Part shown: positions 1-9,008 of the stretch, in pieces
Layout: each line of letters starts with the position of its first letter
Position numbering within the stretch: position 1 is the stretch's first letter
Assembly: GCA_019637155.1 (NCBI GenBank)
Contig: JAHBWE010000001.1
Span: 62,001 to 126,000 of the forward strand
Length of the DNA stretch: 64,000 bases
Direction of reading: 5' to 3'
DNA from: Labilithrix sp.
GTDB taxonomy: Bacteria; Myxococcota_A; Polyangia; Polyangiales; Polyangiaceae
Program-made: the position numbers and the translations under genes
The notes under the pieces: model-generated
What the model saw: the letters and a program-made list of their open reading frames with translations, nothing else
Databases searched by the model: none
What the model was told of the DNA's origin: nothing

Positions 1-1486
1 TGTACGCGAAGTACCAGGGATGGAAGGCTCCGCGGAGCGCCTGCTGCTTCGCGACGGGGGGACGCTGATGGCAGTCCTCGATCATCCGCTTCTCCGCCTG
101 CGCGAGCGTCATCCCCTTCGTGTGAATGCCGAGCGCCACGAGGTAGCGGCAGTCGCGGAGCAGCGCCTGCTTCACCATCCCGAGCTTCGCGTCCGCGGTG
201 CCGCCGCCGAAGCCCTCGTCCGCCATCATCTGCTCGGCGTAGTGTGCCCAGCCCTCGATGAACGTCACGCTGCCGACGAGCTTCTGCGCGCGCGTCGGCG
301 CGTGGCGGAGGAAACCGGACTGCACGTAGTGACCGGGATAGACCTCGTGCACCGTCGTCGAACGGAGCTCGCTCAGCGTCGGCACGTACGCCGCGCGCTG
401 CTCCTCCGGCCAGGACGGGTCGGGCGGCGTGATGTAGTAGGAGCCGCCGAGCGCGAGGTCGAACGGGCCCGCCACGTCGAGCCACGCCGAGTTGTAGCGG
501 AGGTACGGCGGCGTCTCGTTCACCGCCGCCTTCGGCTGGTTCGGGAGCGTGACGATGGCGCGCTCCTCCAGGAAATCGCGCGCTTCGTCGACGAGCTTCC
601 GCGCCTCCGCGAGCACGTCGTCGGGGCGCGCGGGTGAAGGGACCTCCTTCACGAGCCGATCGTGGAGCGCTCGGTTCCGCGCGAGGTCGGCCTCGCCCAT
701 CCGCTCGAAGTCCGCGAGCGAGATGCGCTCGCCCGCATACACCTCGACGAGGCGCGCGAACAGCGCCGGCCCGAGCGCGTGGCTCTCGTCGGTCGGCACC
801 GTCTTCAGCCACGCCGCGAAGCTCGCCGCCTCCGCCGCGAGCGCCTCGTTCGCGCGCCCGAACCGCGCCGCGAGCTCGTCGCTCTTCGTCATGCCCGCGA
901 CGCGCGCGGCGACGTCCTTCCGCAAGAACTCGGCGCGGCCCTCGTAGATCTGGATCGCGACGTCCGCGAGCGGCTTCGCGATCGGCGGCTTCAGGTTCGC
1001 GCGCAGGAAAGGGACCTGGAGCAGCGCCGCCTCCTCGTGCTCCACGAGCCGCCGGAGCCGCTCCTCCGCCGGCGCGTACTCGCGATCGAGGTACACGTTG
1101 ACGGAGAAGAGCTCCTCGTAAAACGCAGGGTCGTGCTCCCAGTCCCTCCGCTCCGTCAGCCAGAAGAGCTGCTCGTCGATCTGCCACTTGAGGAGCGCCA
1201 CGTCGTGGACCTCGTGCGGCAGGTGCGGGTGCTCTCCCGCGAGCGCCGCGCGCTGCGCCTCGAGCCGCGCGATGCGCCGCGTGATGCCCGCCCGCGAGTA
1301 GTCCGCGAGGCGCGCGTCGTACTCGTGCAGCCCCGCCTCGCGCCCGCGGGCGGGGACGAACGCGAGCTGCTCGTCGATGATCGCCTCGACGAGCGCGGCG
1401 ATGGTGGGGGCGAACGGAGAACGGAGATCGCTGCACGCGCCGAGGACCGCCGTCGCGAGGACGAGCGCGAAACCGAGTCGTGTCAT
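1..1486 (-). CDS. DUF885 family lipoprotein hydrolase, C-terminus beyond window
   Basis: The minus-strand frame opens with ATG at 1486 and stays open to the left edge, so the C-terminus is missing. The N-terminus is a lipoprotein signal (VLATAVLGAC, Cys about residue 18), placing the protein in the envelope. The motif HEVYPGH (residues 380-386, near 331-349) is the metal-binding signature of the DUF885 family, which is related to zinc peptidases. The substrate is unknown. It is divergent from the beta-helix lipoprotein gene that starts 27 bp away at 1513. I am confident of the family but not of the activity. Confidence 0.85.
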   Translation of the reverse strand, partial: MTRLGFALVLATAVLGACSDLRSPFAPTIAALVEAIIDEQLAFVPARGREAGLHEYDARLADYSRAGITRRIARLEAQRAALAGEHPHLPHEVHDVALLKWQIDEQLFWLTERRDWEHDPAFYEELFSVNVYLDREYAPAEERLRRLVEHEEAALLQVPFLRANLKPPIAKPLADVAIQIYEGRAEFLRKDVAARVAGMTKSDELAARFGRANEALAAEAASFAAWLKTVPTDESHALGPALFARLVEVYAGERISLADFERMGEADLARNRALHDRLVKEVPSPARPDDVLAEARKLVDEARDFLEERAIVTLPNQPKAAVNETPPYLRYNSAWLDVAGPFDLALGGSYYITPPDPSWPEEQRAAYVPTLSELRSTTVHEVYPGHYVQSGFLRHAPTRAQKLVGSVTFIEGWAHYAEQMMADEGFGGGTADAKLGMVKQALLRDCRYLVALGIHTKGMTLAQAEKRMIEDCHQRPPVAKQQALRGAFHPWYFAY

Positions 1487-1512
1487 GCCGAGGACAAGCG
1501 TACGATCACCGA

Positions 1513-2667
1513 ATGCGCGGCGCCCTCTTCCTCTGCGTCTCGGTCGGGATACTCGGTTGCAGCTCCGACGACACGACGGCCGCAGCCGGCCCCGACGGCG
1601 GCGCTTCGTCGTCCTCGACGTCGTCGTCGGGCGGGGGAGGGGGAGCGCCCGCGACGCCGATCGACACGACGGTGACGCCCGGCGCGCTCCCGCCGCCGGG
1701 CAACCCCGACGGCAAGTGTGTCGAGCCCGCCGCCGCGCTCGAGGACGTGTCGAACCCGCGGACCGTGATCGGCGACGGCACGCCCGCGAGCTGCACCGCC
1801 GACGCCTTCGTCGCCGCCGTCGCGAAGGGCGGCGTCATCACGTTCGACTGCGGCCCCGAGCCGGTGAAGATCACGCTGACGCAGCCGGCGAAGATCTACA
1901 ACGACACCGGCCCGAAGATCGTCATCGACGGCGGCAACAAGGTCACGCTGTCGGGAGGAGGCACGACGCGCATCCTCTACATGAACGTCTGCGACAAGGA
2001 CCTCGTCTGGCTCCCGGGCCCGATCTGCAACGATCAGGATCTGCCCATCCTCACGCTCCAGAACCTCGTCTTCACCGAGGGCGACACGCGCTCGATGCCG
2101 GAGGGCGAGAAGGCCGGCGGCGGGGCGGTGTGGATCCGCGGCGGCCTCGTGCGGATCCTGAAGTCACGCTTCGTGAACAACCGCTGCGCCGACCTCGGCC
2201 CCGACCTCGGCGGCGGGGCGGTCCGCGTGCTCAACCATCGCGCGGGCGGGAGCGTGAGCAAGCCGGTCTACATCGAGGGCTCTACCTTCGAGAACAACGT
2301 CTGCGCGAACGGCGGCGCGCTCTCGAGCATCGGCACCTCGTACACGATCCTGAACAGCGTGTTCACCGGCAACGAGGCGATCGGCACCGGCGCGAACTCG
2401 GGCCAGGGCGGCAACGGCGGCGCGATCTACAACGACGGCAACACGTTCGACCTCAACGTGTGCGGCACGAAGATCGAAGGCAACAAGGCGAACGAAGGCG
2501 GCAGCGCGATCTTCTTCGTGAGCAACGATCAGACCGGCTCGCTCTTCATCAAGGACTCCTTCTTCAAGAACAACCCAAAGGGAAAGTTCCAAACCGCCGG
2601 CTTCCCCGGCATGTTCATCAAGGCCAAAGGCACCCCCACCGTCACCAACTCGACCATCGAGCAGTGA
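1513..2667 (+). CDS. beta-helix (choice-of-anchor Q-like) lipoprotein
   Basis: This 384-residue exported protein begins with a short lipoprotein signal ending VGILGC, followed by a Ser/Gly linker. ATG 1513 is preferred to an upstream in-frame start at 1480 because it places the signal at the N-terminus. The body has recurring Asn/Gly-rich rungs such as NNRCADLGPDLGGGAVR and FENNVCANGGALSSIG, typical of right-handed parallel beta-helices of surface proteins and polysaccharide-active enzymes. No catalytic motif is obvious. The ligand is unknown. Confidence 0.7.
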   Translation: MRGALFLCVSVGILGCSSDDTTAAAGPDGGASSSSTSSSGGGGGAPATPIDTTVTPGALPPPGNPDGKCVEPAAALEDVSNPRTVIGDGTPASCTADAFVAAVAKGGVITFDCGPEPVKITLTQPAKIYNDTGPKIVIDGGNKVTLSGGGTTRILYMNVCDKDLVWLPGPICNDQDLPILTLQNLVFTEGDTRSMPEGEKAGGGAVWIRGGLVRILKSRFVNNRCADLGPDLGGGAVRVLNHRAGGSVSKPVYIEGSTFENNVCANGGALSSIGTSYTILNSVFTGNEAIGTGANSGQGGNGGAIYNDGNTFDLNVCGTKIEGNKANEGGSAIFFVSNDQTGSLFIKDSFFKNNPKGKFQTAGFPGMFIKAKGTPTVTNSTIEQ

Positions 2668-2727
2668 CAATACGCTCGGCGAGGCGCGGTGGCGCCGAGC
2701 GTGCACGATCTGCGCTACGATCGCGTC

Positions 2728-3030
2728 GTGTCCTCACATGCCATCGTGGAGTCGCGGAGCCTCGCGTTGCACCGCGCGGTCGCGGCGCGGCTGCTGGTCG
2801 ACGAGCGCGTGCTCGAGCGGGCACGCTCGCGCGTCGCGACGTGGCGGCGCGAAGGCGGGGTCCACCCACGCTACTGCGCCGAGTGGGAGCACGTCCTCAC
2901 TGGCTCCCCCGCCGAGGTCGCGGCCTTCCTCGAGCGCGACGACGAACACGCCCGCGCGCTCCGCCAGGCGAGCCCGTTCGCCGGTGCGCTCGATGCGCGC
3001 GAACGCTGGCAGATCCTCCGCTCGATGTAG
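2728..3030 (+). CDS. small helical protein, putative antitoxin partner of DUF6036 protein
   Basis: This is a 100-residue predicted all-helical protein with alternating basic and acidic segments and no signal peptide. GTG 2728 (protein begins MSSHAIVESR) is chosen over an upstream GTG at 2689 because of length and context. The stop lies 12 bp before the DUF6036 gene, so the two are probably co-transcribed. In many bacteria a gene of this type precedes DUF6036-family nucleotidyltransferase-fold genes in toxin-antitoxin-like pairs. No DNA-binding domain is recognisable, so the antitoxin role rests on context only. Confidence 0.6.
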   Translation: MSSHAIVESRSLALHRAVAARLLVDERVLERARSRVATWRREGGVHPRYCAEWEHVLTGSPAEVAAFLERDDEHARALRQASPFAGALDARERWQILRSM

Positions 3031-3042
3031 ACTGCATCCACC

Positions 3043-3576
3043 ATGCGGAGGCCTCAGCTCGAGCACCTCATCGGCGCAGCCGCCACGATCGCCGCCGACG
3101 ACGAGATCGTCGTCGTCGGCAGCCAGGCGATCCTGGGTCAGTTTCCGGAGCCTCCGCCCGAGCTCACCATCTCGAACGAAGCGGATCTCTTTCCGAAGAA
3201 CCATCCCGAGCGCGCCGACGTCGTCGACGGCTCGATCGGTGAGCTGTCGCCGTTCCACGACATGTGGGGCTACTACGCGCAGGGGGTCGGCCCCGACACG
3301 GCGACGCTGCCGTCCGGGTGGGAGGCGCGGCTCGTCATCGTCGAGGGGCCACTGACGCGTGGCGCGCGCGGTCTCTGCCTCGAGGTCCACGACCTCGTGC
3401 TCTCGAAGTATGTGGCGAATCGCGAGAAGGACCATCGCTTCAATCGCGCGGCGATCGCGCACCGCCTCGTCCAGCGCTCGGTCCTCGACGAGCGACTCGG
3501 CGCGATGACGCTCGACCCCCGCGTGCGTGAAGCAGTACGCCTCGCCATCGCGGCCGACTTTGCGTCGGCGGAGTGA
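3043..3576 (+). CDS. DUF6036 family nucleotidyltransferase-fold protein (putative toxin)
   Basis: This 177-residue cytoplasmic protein has the hallmark segments VVVGSQAIL (residues about 23-31) and ISNEADLFP, resembling the GS and acidic metal-binding motifs of minimal nucleotidyltransferases. It also has the conserved IGELSPFHDMWGYYAQGVG and LVLSKYVANREKD segments of DUF6036 proteins. Its length is normal for the family. It follows the putative antitoxin by 12 bp and converges on the lipoprotein gene ending at 3581. Biochemical activity is not known from the sequence. Confidence 0.75.
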   Translation: MRRPQLEHLIGAAATIAADDEIVVVGSQAILGQFPEPPPELTISNEADLFPKNHPERADVVDGSIGELSPFHDMWGYYAQGVGPDTATLPSGWEARLVIVEGPLTRGARGLCLEVHDLVLSKYVANREKDHRFNRAAIAHRLVQRSVLDERLGAMTLDPRVREAVRLAIAADFASAE

Positions 3577-3580
3577 GCCC

Positions 3581-4207
3581 TCAGGGAATGCTCGCTGCGA
3601 GCGCGCACTCCTGGCGGGCGCGGAGCGGGAATGGCTCGCGGTCCTCCGGGGGGATCGTCTCGATCTCGCCGGTCTCGTCCTGCGCTGCGCGGACGGTGCG
3701 GAGGCGCAGCCATGCCGTCACGCAGCGGTAGCCGGGATCGTCGATCTCCATCGAGCGGCCACCCTTGTGGCGCTCGAGGCGCAGCGGTTTGCGTAGGAAG
3801 ATGAGCTTCTCGGGATCGACGCCCTGGCGCGCGATGAGGCGGCTCATCTCCTCCGGCTCGAGCGCGACCGTCGCCTGGAAGTTCGCCGTGATCTCCGCCT
3901 CCGTCGTCGGCTGCTGGCCCGACACGAGCCCCGCGTCCTCGTTGTAGAGGCGGAAGCCGGAGAAGCCGTAGAGCCGGTACGCGCGCCCCGGCTGGCCGTG
4001 ACAGTCGAGCGTGCCGCAGCGGCGCTGCAGGTATGGATCGACGTTGTCGCGATAAGCGATGTAATCGGGTAAAAGGATGAAGGTCGCGCGGCTCCGGTCC
4101 GGCGTCGCGGCGCACGAGGTGGCGCCGCCGGTGAGGAGCGCCCCCGCCCCCGCGAGGAGCACCCCGCTCACGAGGAGCTTCGCGAGCCGGCTCGCGGTTC
4201 GGCTCAT
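3581..4207 (-). CDS. exported lipoprotein with CX4CH heme-like motif
   Basis: This 208-residue protein starts at ATG 4207, overlapping the previous gene's stop by 4 bases (ATGA), so translation is probably coupled. The N-terminus is a signal peptide ending near a Cys (GGATSCAA). The body has CGTLDCHG, a variant heme-c site with four residues between the cysteines, within QRRCGTLDCHGQPGRAYRLY. Similar short lipoproteins are frequent in myxobacteria. With the diheme protein before it, this suggests periplasmic electron transfer, but heme attachment at this spacing is unproven. Confidence 0.7.
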   Translation of the reverse strand: MSRTASRLAKLLVSGVLLAGAGALLTGGATSCAATPDRSRATFILLPDYIAYRDNVDPYLQRRCGTLDCHGQPGRAYRLYGFSGFRLYNEDAGLVSGQQPTTEAEITANFQATVALEPEEMSRLIARQGVDPEKLIFLRKPLRLERHKGGRSMEIDDPGYRCVTAWLRLRTVRAAQDETGEIETIPPEDREPFPLRARQECALAASIP

Positions 4208-4839
4208 TGCTGCCGATCCTCCGGACACACGATGGTCTGGTAGCTCTCGGGCGGCGGGCACGGCGTGATCTTGATGCCGGTCTCCTTGAAGTCGTTCTCG
4301 GAGTTGTAGAGGCGGATCTGCCCCGGCGAGGCGAAGTCGCGAAGGCCCTGGATGTGGCACGTCGCGCAGGAGGCCTCGCGACCGATGTGGCTCGACATGC
4401 GACGAAGCTGCAGCGTGTCCTCTTTGACCCCCGGGTCCACCGTGCGCTCGACCGACGTGAGGATCGGGAACGTGAGGCGCGCGAAGTCGGACTTCAGCAC
4501 GTAGAAGTTGCCGTTGCAGTTCGTGACGAAGCAGCGGCGCGCGTTGTTCGCGTCGATGATGCGGACGTACGCCTTGTCGACGCGGTTCCCGTAGCTGTCG
4601 GGGCCCCAGAACACGGTGCCGCCGAGCGCGAACACGCTGTCGGCAGGCCCCTTCTCGGAGTGGCAGAGCGCGCACGGCTCGCCGGGACGGTGGTACTCGC
4701 TCTCGATCGGGTAGTCCTCCTCCCGCTCGTCGCCGAGCTGGTTCACGGCGGAGCGATGGACCGGGTCGAAGTTGCACGAGCTCCCGATCGCCACGAGGGC
4801 GAGGAGACCGGCGGCGGCGAAGAGACGTCCGGCGCTCAT
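4204..4839 (-). CDS. diheme c-type cytochrome-like lipoprotein
   Basis: The 211-residue product begins at ATG 4839 with a lipoprotein signal (LVAIGSSC). Two standard heme-c sites are visible, CALCH near residue 57 and CATCH near residue 160, and extra cysteines sit in FVTNCNG. It starts 1 bp after the DUF3570 barrel gene ends and overlaps the next gene by ATGA, so the three form a tight operon. The likely role is periplasmic redox transfer linked to the outer-membrane barrel (inference). Confidence 0.75.
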   Translation of the reverse strand: MSAGRLFAAAGLLALVAIGSSCNFDPVHRSAVNQLGDEREEDYPIESEYHRPGEPCALCHSEKGPADSVFALGGTVFWGPDSYGNRVDKAYVRIIDANNARRCFVTNCNGNFYVLKSDFARLTFPILTSVERTVDPGVKEDTLQLRRMSSHIGREASCATCHIQGLRDFASPGQIRLYNSENDFKETGIKITPCPPPESYQTIVCPEDRQQ

Positions 4840-4840
4840 C

Positions 4841-6700
4841 TCAGAACTCCACGTCGAAGCCGATCGAACCGTAGATCGCGGTCCGCGACGTGACATAGAG
4901 GGAGTTGAAGAAGCGCGTGTACATGACGTCGCCGACGAAGGTGATCCCGAATTTTACATCGCCTTCGGGCTCGCCGATGCCCAGACGTGCGCCGCCGCCC
5001 GCGGTCAGGGTGACGAGGGGCGAGAGCTCGCGATCGCCGGTGCGGTAGAGCGGCACGACGAAGGTGCCGTCCCCGCCGAGGTTCGCGGTGTAGGCGCGGG
5101 AGTAGAAGTTGGTCGAGGTCTGGAAATGGAGCCGGCCGTGCGGCCAGACGCGCAGGTGGCGCGAGATGTCCATCATGTAGCGCGAGTCGCTCGAGCTCGC
5201 CTTCATGCCCCAGGTGTCGAAGTAGAAGCGTTGCTCGAGGCGCAGCGTCGCGTCCTGGAGGCGCTTGTTGAAGCGAGCGCCCACCGCGATGCGATCGCGC
5301 TCGGTCGGCAGCTGCTCGAGCGGCTTCACCGGGAGGCGCGTCCGGTTGACGAGGTCGACCGTCGCGCCGACCGGGACGAAGGGCGCGACGTTGATCTCGT
5401 CGAAGGTGGGGATGTAGCGGTACGGCTGCGAGCCGTCGCCGCGCTCCATCGCGAAGGTGCCGCCGATCACGGCGATCGACGTGGGCGAGACGACGAACGT
5501 GACGCCCGCCTCGAACTCGTGCGTATGGATGTAGCCCTTCGTCGGGATGAAGTCGTTCAGCCAGTTGTTCGGACCGCGGCCGACGCGGTCGTAGCTGTAC
5601 TGGTAGCCGAGCGTCGGCGTGATGAGCTTGTCGTTGAGCTCGGCGAGGATGCGCCCGCCGACGGTGTACGAGACGTAGTCGGGCGAGCTCGAGGTGTTCG
5701 CGGACGCTTGCGCGCCGAAGAGGCCCGGCTTGTACCCGCCGGTGATGCCGCCGACGTAGCGGTACTCGGTGAACGGCGGCGACGCCGACGACACGATGTC
5801 GGGGGACGCCGCGCTCACCGCGTCCACCGCGAAGTTGCCGCCGAGGTTCCAGCCGTTCGTCGGCGAGACGAGCGACGCGTTGAGCGCGGGCGTGTAGACG
5901 CCGACCGCGTTCGTGTCGGAGTACGCCGAGAAGTCGCCGGCGACGCGCACGACCAGGCTCTTCTGGTTCTGCGGCAGACACTTCTGCACCTCCTCCTGGC
6001 TCTTCGCCTGGAGCATGCACTTGATCTGGCTCGGCGTGATGAAGTCGTTCGACGGCGGGCGGAGCGTGATCTTGATGACGACGGGATCGGGCTGGCTCGG
6101 CGCCGCCTCGCGGTCCTTGATCTCGATCTCGTCTTCGTACTTCGAGGTGAAGCCGTTGACGGTGCCCTCCGCGACGACCTTGTGCTTGCCCGGATCGACC
6201 GAGAACTTCTTCGTGAGCGCGTCGTTCGGCACGGTGCGGTCGTCGAACGTGACCTTGAGGTCCTTCACGCCGGACGGCGGCTCGAACGTGACGTGCGGGA
6301 TCCGCTTCAGGAGCTCCTGCACGCGCTTGAACGCGATCTGGGTGACGCTCTTGTCCTGCTTCTCGAGGCCGACCTCGAGCGCCTTCTGCGCGTCGCGGAG
6401 CCCGTCGACGAGCTTGCCCGCGCGCGCCTCGCACGACGCGAGGTGGAGGCGCGTCCGCGGCGAGTCGTCGATCGCGATCGCCTTCTTGTCCGCCGCGATG
6501 CAGTCGTCGAGGCGCCCCTCCTGATCGGCCTTGAGCGCCTCCTTGATGAGGTGGATGGTGGCGGCGAGGCCTCCCTCGTCGTCGCCGCCTCCGCCCGCCT
6601 TGGCGTCACCCTTGCCTTGCGCTCGCGCCGATGGGGCGACGAGGACGAGGCAGATCCCGACGAGCACCGCCAGGAGCCGGCATTTCTGCCACGAAGGCAC
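4841..6700 (-). CDS. DUF3570-like outer-membrane beta-barrel with N-terminal TPR-like region
   Basis: The 619-residue product has a cleavable signal peptide (ending SARAQ). A helical TPR-like part follows (about residues 45-135), then a beta-rich domain, then a long series of amphipathic strands ending in FDVEF, a typical outer-membrane C-terminal Phe. Segments such as VDAVSAASPDIVSSAS and RFYFDTWGMKASS match the DUF3570 barrel pattern. The TPR-like extension is unusual compared with plain DUF3570 barrels. It sits between a membrane protein gene and the cytochrome lipoprotein genes, with a DUF4266 gene first in the cluster. Confidence 0.75.
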   Translation of the reverse strand: MPSWQKCRLLAVLVGICLVLVAPSARAQGKGDAKAGGGGDDEGGLAATIHLIKEALKADQEGRLDDCIAADKKAIAIDDSPRTRLHLASCEARAGKLVDGLRDAQKALEVGLEKQDKSVTQIAFKRVQELLKRIPHVTFEPPSGVKDLKVTFDDRTVPNDALTKKFSVDPGKHKVVAEGTVNGFTSKYEDEIEIKDREAAPSQPDPVVIKITLRPPSNDFITPSQIKCMLQAKSQEEVQKCLPQNQKSLVVRVAGDFSAYSDTNAVGVYTPALNASLVSPTNGWNLGGNFAVDAVSAASPDIVSSASPPFTEYRYVGGITGGYKPGLFGAQASANTSSSPDYVSYTVGGRILAELNDKLITPTLGYQYSYDRVGRGPNNWLNDFIPTKGYIHTHEFEAGVTFVVSPTSIAVIGGTFAMERGDGSQPYRYIPTFDEINVAPFVPVGATVDLVNRTRLPVKPLEQLPTERDRIAVGARFNKRLQDATLRLEQRFYFDTWGMKASSSDSRYMMDISRHLRVWPHGRLHFQTSTNFYSRAYTANLGGDGTFVVPLYRTGDRELSPLVTLTAGGGARLGIGEPEGDVKFGITFVGDVMYTRFFNSLYVTSRTAIYGSIGFDVEF

Positions 6701-6749
6701 GGCTCTACCGTACGAGAATTACGGGCGTCCCGGTATGCGAATCAGCGGC

Positions 6750-8090
6750 TCACTCCACGCAGACGACGCGGCGGTGGCGCTTTCGCGCGGCGAGCCAGGC
6801 GCGGGTCGTCATGACGGCGGCGAAGGCGAGCCAGAGGACGACGACGTCCTGGTGAGGCGACGGATCGGCCGGCGATCGCCCGACGAGGAACGCGCGCGCG
6901 ACGGCGAGGACGATCGCGCCGAGGAGGCACCGCAGGAGCGCGAGCGGGAGGAGCAGGGAGCGCGCCTCGTCGTCCTCGGCCGCGATCTCGGCGTCGACGA
7001 TCGCCGGCGCGATCGCGCGGCGAACGAGGTCGCGCGCGGGGTGGCCCTTCGTGAGCAGGAGCGCGCCGTCGGCGGCGAGCCAGACGCCGAACGCGGCGAG
7101 CGCGCCGCCCACGCCGAGCGCCACGTTCAGCGCGAGGCCCAAGAGCGGGAACAGGAGCGACGCGCCGACGGTGGCCGCCCGATCGGCGCGGAGGAGCGCG
7201 TCGAGATCGGACGTCGCGACGCGGATGGGGCGCGGGCGCGCCTCGACGTCGGCGGAGGGCACGCGGCCGCGCTCGATGCGATCCCCGAGCGCGAGGAGCT
7301 CGCGCGCCGGACGCGCAGGCGCGAGAGCCGCCGCGCGCGTCGCGACGCGGGCCCAGACGAACAGGATCGTCGAGACCAGCGCCGAGCCGAGGGCGGCGCC
7401 GGCGAGGGCGCCCAGCACGACGATCGCGACCGCGGCGACCGCGGCGGTCTCGGCCCCGTGGCGCGCGAGCACGAGCGGATGGACGTTCCACGCGGCGATC
7501 AGCGCCGCGACGAGCCCGCCGAGCGTGGCGGCGTCGCGCGCGCGCATGCACCACACGAAGCGCGCGGCGTCGTCCGGATCGGCGATCTCGCGCCAGCGCC
7601 TCCGCATCGCCACGTACGCGCGCATGTCGAGCGGGACCGGTGGATTGTCGGCCGTCGCGAGGCTCGCGATCCGCGCCTCGTGCTCCGCGATCAGCCCCGC
7701 GACGTCGCCCGCGCGCGACGCGTGGTACCGGTAGCGGTGCGCCGGATCGGCGGCGCGGCGCGTGACGCCGACGATCGACGTGGGCTCCGCGCCCTTCGAC
7801 TGCTCCGTCGAGACGATCGTCCCGTCCTCGAGGAGCGTCTTCGCCACCGCCATGTCCGCCGGCGCGGTGAAGTCGACGTGCGTGAGCGCGAGCACGGTGA
7901 CGCCGTCCGCGCCGATCGACACGTGGCTCACGAACACGAGCGCGCCGTTCCTCGCCGTCATGATCCACCCGAGCTCGGTGAAGCCGAGCGCGCGCGGCGC
8001 GGCGAGCGCCTCGGACGACAGCCGCGACGCCTCGCGCGCGGACGGATCGTCCGAGACGTCGACGTACTCGAGCTCCGTCGCTTGACGCAC
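6750..8090 (-). CDS. multi-pass membrane protein of unknown function
   Basis: This 446-residue protein begins with GTG 8090. The N-terminal 170 residues look soluble. They are followed by about six hydrophobic segments, including ATLGGLVAALIAAW, AAVAAVAIVVLGALAGAALG, ASLLFPLLGLALNVALG and VVVLWLAFAAVMTTRAW, separated by Arg-rich loops. I do not recognise a family. It lies 18 bp after the DUF4266 gene and 49 bp before the DUF3570 barrel gene, suggesting it belongs to the same envelope module. Confidence 0.65.
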   Translation of the reverse strand: MRQATELEYVDVSDDPSAREASRLSSEALAAPRALGFTELGWIMTARNGALVFVSHVSIGADGVTVLALTHVDFTAPADMAVAKTLLEDGTIVSTEQSKGAEPTSIVGVTRRAADPAHRYRYHASRAGDVAGLIAEHEARIASLATADNPPVPLDMRAYVAMRRRWREIADPDDAARFVWCMRARDAATLGGLVAALIAAWNVHPLVLARHGAETAAVAAVAIVVLGALAGAALGSALVSTILFVWARVATRAAALAPARPARELLALGDRIERGRVPSADVEARPRPIRVATSDLDALLRADRAATVGASLLFPLLGLALNVALGVGGALAAFGVWLAADGALLLTKGHPARDLVRRAIAPAIVDAEIAAEDDEARSLLLPLALLRCLLGAIVLAVARAFLVGRSPADPSPHQDVVVLWLAFAAVMTTRAWLAARKRHRRVVCVE

Positions 8091-8108
8091 CGACGGTAGG
8101 CGAGCCCG

Positions 8109-8321
8109 CTAGTTGCAGCCGCAGCCGCCGCCGCCGCCGCCGAGGCCGCCGGCGGCGCCTTCGGAGACGGCCCGAACGTGCGAGTCGAGGCCGATCGAGA
8201 TCTCTTCCGGCGTCATCGTCGGGTGCGCGAGCATTCCGCGCTCGTACGGCGCGACCTTCGTGCAGGCGCCCAGGAAGAGGCCGACGGCGACGAGGGCTAG
8301 CAGCTTGACCGGCGCGCTCAT
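8109..8321 (-). CDS. DUF4266 small lipoprotein
   Basis: The 70-residue product has a lipoprotein signal (VGLFLGAC), then the DUF4266-type core KVAPYERGMLAHPTM and a Gly-rich C-terminus ending GCGCN. DUF4266 proteins are tiny secreted lipoproteins often encoded near DUF3570 barrels. Here a DUF3570-like gene lies two genes downstream, which supports the call. The C-terminal Gly/Cys tail may bind metal or form disulfides (inference). It is the first gene of the minus-strand cluster and diverges from the gene at 8426. Confidence 0.85.
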   Translation of the reverse strand: MSAPVKLLALVAVGLFLGACTKVAPYERGMLAHPTMTPEEISIGLDSHVRAVSEGAAGGLGGGGGGCGCN

Positions 8322-8425
8322 GCCTCGATCTTAGCTCGCCTCGAGGGCGCTGCACCTCTCGATTACGCGCGGATCTCTTGCGATCCACTCTTGTTCGATC
8401 GCGCCGGGAGGGCCAGAATTGCGTC

Positions 8426-9004
8426 ATGCGCGCGCGCTGGGCAAGGTTGGTCGTCGTCGGCTCCGCCGGCGTGGCTGCGCTCGCGTGCACGACGGACTAC
8501 CAGCAGGGCCTCGAGGACCCGAACTACGGCGGACCTTCCGCGCTGAAAGGGCAGAAGCCGCCCGGGCCCACGGTCGAGGCGACCGACGAAGGCTCGAGCG
8601 GAGGCGGCGCGAACCAGCCGCTGTGCGTGAAGCTCGGCGGCGCGCTCCTCGCGACGCCGCCGGCGTGCAACGTGAAGTTCTCGACCGACGTGATGCAGGC
8701 GCTCGCGGCCGGCAGCTGCTCCACCGCGGCGTGTCACGGCGGCGCGGAGCCGGCGAACCAGCCGAAGATCGATCCGGCCGACCTGCCGGGCTCGTACGCG
8801 TCGATGGCCGCGTTCCCGCCGCGCAGCGGCAAGCCGTACATCAACCCTTGCTCGATCGATCCCGCCCTCTCGGTGATCGACGACAACCTCGACCCCGCCG
8901 CGCCGGCGGCCGACCGCGGCACGGTGATGCCGCCCGGCTCGGGGCTCGTCGCCGCCATCCCGAAGGTCCGGGAATGGCTCCAGTGCGGCTCGCCGAACAA
9001 CTGA
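8426..9004 (+). CDS. lipoprotein with CX4CH motif
   Basis: This 192-residue exported protein starts at ATG 8426 with a lipoprotein signal (GVAALACTT) and a Gly/Ser linker. It carries CSTAACHGG, the same four-residue-spaced heme-like site as the protein encoded at 3581-4207, in the context MQALAAGSCSTAACHG. Later segments (AADRGTVMPPGSG) resemble heme-bearing lipoproteins of myxobacteria. The rhomboid-like gene begins 4 bp after its stop, so the two are likely one transcript. Heme binding is inferred from the motif only. Confidence 0.7.
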   Translation: MRARWARLVVVGSAGVAALACTTDYQQGLEDPNYGGPSALKGQKPPGPTVEATDEGSSGGGANQPLCVKLGGALLATPPACNVKFSTDVMQALAAGSCSTAACHGGAEPANQPKIDPADLPGSYASMAAFPPRSGKPYINPCSIDPALSVIDDNLDPAAPAADRGTVMPPGSGLVAAIPKVREWLQCGSPNN

Positions 9005-9008
9005 CGAA

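Noticed and set aside
4772..6814. Long plus-strand frame of about 680 codons
   Set aside because: It is a mirror of the DUF3570-like and neighbouring minus-strand genes, is rich in Arg/Glu/Asp/Val without domains, and arises from strong third-position GC bias.
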